Shown: in pieces, positions 4,343 through 5,856 of the stretch | Numbering within the stretch: position 1 is the first letter of the stretch | How the letters are laid out: every line of letters starts with the position of its first letter | NCBI GenBank assembly: GCA_017882985.1 | Contig: JADGOK010000073.1 | Location: 1 to 5,856, forward strand | Source of the DNA: Acidimicrobiales bacterium | Lineage (GTDB): Bacteria; Actinomycetota; Acidimicrobiia; Acidimicrobiales; RAAP-2 | Direction: 5' to 3' | Length of the DNA stretch: 5,856 bases | Notes under the pieces: generated by a model | What the model saw: the letters and a program-made list of their open reading frames with translations, nothing else | Database searches by the model: none | What the model was told of the DNA's origin: nothing | Program-made: the position numbers and the translations under genes

Positions 4343-5856
4343 AGAACGACCTAAGCCTTGCACCTTTTCCCGAACGCCGAGCGAGACGCCACTGGGAGAC
4401 CAGGACGAGCAGGGCGTAGACGAGTAGTCCGGCGATGGCGGCCGTTGAGAAGCGCCCGACGAGTCCTGCGCCGCGCGTCGCGCCCGACGCGGCGTAGGTG
4501 AGCGCCATGGTGATGGCGGCCCCGAGTGACGCCCAAAGGCTCCGGCGAACGTGTACCGACCAGATTACGGGGGCGATGGACACCTGATGGCGCGCGAGCG
4601 TGGCGAGCGCGACCACGGCGCCGACGGTGTAGGCGATCGAGATGCTTGAAGTGAGACCAGCGATGGAATGGCGCCCGAGGACGATCGCCAGAGCGATCGT
4701 GAGAGCGTTTTGCAGTGCGTAGAGGTAGAAGACCTCGCGGGCGCGCTGCATCGACTGCAGTCCTCGAACACAGAGCTGGAACACCGTGAATCCGGGCAGT
4801 CCCGCGGCGAGTACGGCGAGCACCGTCCCGGCCGCGAGCACGTGTGACGCGTTCTCGTGATTCAACAGGTTCACGTGATTCAACAGAATGGCGACGATCG
4901 GCTGGGCGAGAATCAAGAGCACCAACGTGCAGGGAATGATGATGACCAGCGACTGACGTAGGCCGAAGCGCAGTCGCTCGCTGAGGCCCGCGTAGTCCTG
5001 CGCCGTGGCGAGACCCGAGAGCTGGGGCGTCAGTGCGCTGAGTACCGACACCACCACGACCGCGTAGGGCATCTGCATGAGCGACCATCCGTAGGTGTAG
5101 GCGCTCACGGGGCCGTCGCCTCCGATGCCAAAGGCGAACGCCAAGATTACGTACAGCGAGAGTTGGTTCGCAACGACCACCAACAGCGTCCAGCTCCCGA
5201 GTCGACCGATTGCTCGAAGGGCCGGGTCCTTTCGATTGAATCGCAGGGAAAGTCGCCAGAGGTCACTTCGCGCGAGCGAGGGGACGAGGCAGAGAAACTG
5301 GATCGCGACCCCCATCGTCGTACCCAGCCCGAGCCAGAGCAGGTGCGTCGAGCCCTCGAGCGATTGAAGCGTCGGGGAGGGGTCGACGAGGTGGAACCAG
5401 ACGAGCACCGCGATGCACACGAAGTTGTTGGCGACGGGCACCCAGGACGCGGCGCCGAATCGGCGTCGGACATTGAGCAGAGCGGTGGCGATGCCGATGA
5501 CACCGTAGAAGAAGATCTGGGGGACGAACCAGCGCAGCAGCGACGTGGCGACGGCGCGCTGTTGGGTGACCACGAGGAGAGGTTGAGCGGTGTTCGAGTG
5601 ATGCATGAGGGTGAAGCCGTCGATGATCCACGGCGCGAGGATCCACGCGAACACCGAGGCGACGAAGAGCACCATGAGCGCCCCGGTCACCACGCTCGAG
5701 ATTGACTTCCAGGCTCGCCGCTCGCCGTCGAGGGCGAGGCGTTCGATGAAGACCGGAATGAACGTGGCGCTCGCGATGCCGCCCAGGACGAGGTCGAACA
5801 ACATGTTGGGCACGGTGTTGGCGAGGTTGAAGGCGTCGGCCAGCGGCGAGAAGCCG
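4341..5856 (-). CDS. murJ: Lipid II flippase MurJ (MviN family), N-terminus beyond window edge
   Basis: MurJ is an integral membrane protein of the MOP superfamily that moves lipid-linked peptidoglycan precursor (lipid II) across the cytoplasmic membrane. The 504 visible residues begin GFSPLADAFNLANTVPNMLF, a family hallmark whose Asp matches Asp39 of E. coli MurJ; this continues to the window edge, so the GTG at 5813 is not the start and about 35-55 residues, including the first helix and its arginines, are missing. I count 13 hydrophobic segments, which with the missing one gives the expected 14. The segment YGWSLMQMPYAVVVVSVLSA is the typical helix 8 signature. The C-terminus ends shortly after the last helix (RRSGKGARLRSF), without the pseudokinase and extracytoplasmic domains of mycobacterial MurJ. 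One loop carries a tandem LLNHVN/LLNHEN duplication. It is the first visible gene of the minus-strand cluster; any promoter is outside the window. Confidence 0.96.
   Translation of the reverse strand, partial: GFSPLADAFNLANTVPNMLFDLVLGGIASATFIPVFIERLALDGERRAWKSISSVVTGALMVLFVASVFAWILAPWIIDGFTLMHHSNTAQPLLVVTQQRAVATSLLRWFVPQIFFYGVIGIATALLNVRRRFGAASWVPVANNFVCIAVLVWFHLVDPSPTLQSLEGSTHLLWLGLGTTMGVAIQFLCLVPSLARSDLWRLSLRFNRKDPALRAIGRLGSWTLLVVVANQLSLYVILAFAFGIGGDGPVSAYTYGWSLMQMPYAVVVVSVLSALTPQLSGLATAQDYAGLSERLRFGLRQSLVIIIPCTLVLLILAQPIVAILLNHVNLLNHENASHVLAAGTVLAVLAAGLPGFTVFQLCVRGLQSMQRAREVFYLYALQNALTIALAIVLGRHSIAGLTSSISIAYTVGAVVALATLARHQVSIAPVIWSVHVRRSLWASLGAAITMALTYAASGATRGAGLVGRFSTAAIAGLLVYALLVLVSQWRLARRSGKGARLRSF
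4851..4886. repeat. 18-bp tandem duplication inside murJ
   Basis: GTTCTCGTGATTCAACAG (4851-4868) is followed directly by GTTCACGTGATTCAACAG (4869-4886), 17 of 18 bases identical. On the coding strand it gives two in-frame six-residue units, LLNHVN then LLNHEN, between hydrophobic segments 9 and 10. The length being a multiple of three keeps murJ intact. Confidence 0.9.

Noticed and set aside
4351..5088. 245-residue minus-strand open frame overlapping murJ in another frame
   Set aside because: Arg/His/Ala-rich out-of-frame reading of murJ, which has clear membrane segments in its own frame.
5163..5705. 180-residue highly charged plus-strand open frame opposite murJ
   Set aside because: Glu/Arg/Asp-rich composition is what the complement of hydrophobic codons yields; no ribosome binding site or motif.

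Overview
The window looks like chromosomal DNA of a high-GC Gram-positive bacterium (Actinomycetota; the class Acidimicrobiia is my best guess, from gene order and protein style only). It is the origin-side block that in many actinobacteria carries parB, cwlM, trxA, trxB and murJ. In Mycobacterium tuberculosis the corresponding order is murJ-sigM-trxB2-trxC-cwlM-Rv3916c-parB-parA (established knowledge). Both window ends cut genes: parB lacks its N-terminus on the left, murJ its N-terminus on the right.

Layout. Positions 1-715 (+) hold the 3' part of parB. Positions 716-844 are a short convergent intergenic region, more AT-rich than its surroundings, with several DnaA-box-like sequences; a perfect TTATCCACA box (complementary strand) lies in the last codons of the next gene. 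From 845 to the right edge all genes are on the minus strand and closely spaced. Read in the direction of transcription they are murJ (partial), a DegV-family gene, a small two-TM membrane protein gene, trxB, trxA and a CwlM-like gene. Spacing suggests one operon: 9 bp murJ-degV, 28-29 bp degV-membrane protein, a 1-base TAGTG stop/start overlap into trxB, 61 bp trxB-trxA, and almost no gap trxA-cwlM.

Functions. ParB segregates chromosomes. MurJ flips lipid II, and CwlM-type proteins in mycobacteria are cytoplasmic regulators of peptidoglycan precursor synthesis, so two ends of the cluster concern the cell wall. TrxA and TrxB form a complete thioredoxin system, and DegV proteins bind fatty acids. 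Relative to the mycobacterial order, sigM is absent between murJ and trxB, and degV plus an unrecognised membrane protein occupy its place.

Points of most interest are the DnaA-box cluster between parB and cwlM, the CwlM-like protein whose amidase-like half has lost the usual zinc-ligand motifs and whose start codon is problematic, the unknown membrane protein coupled to trxB, and an in-frame 18-bp tandem duplication in murJ. I see no mobile element, CRISPR array, tRNA or rRNA. There is no gene-free stretch over 300 bases.
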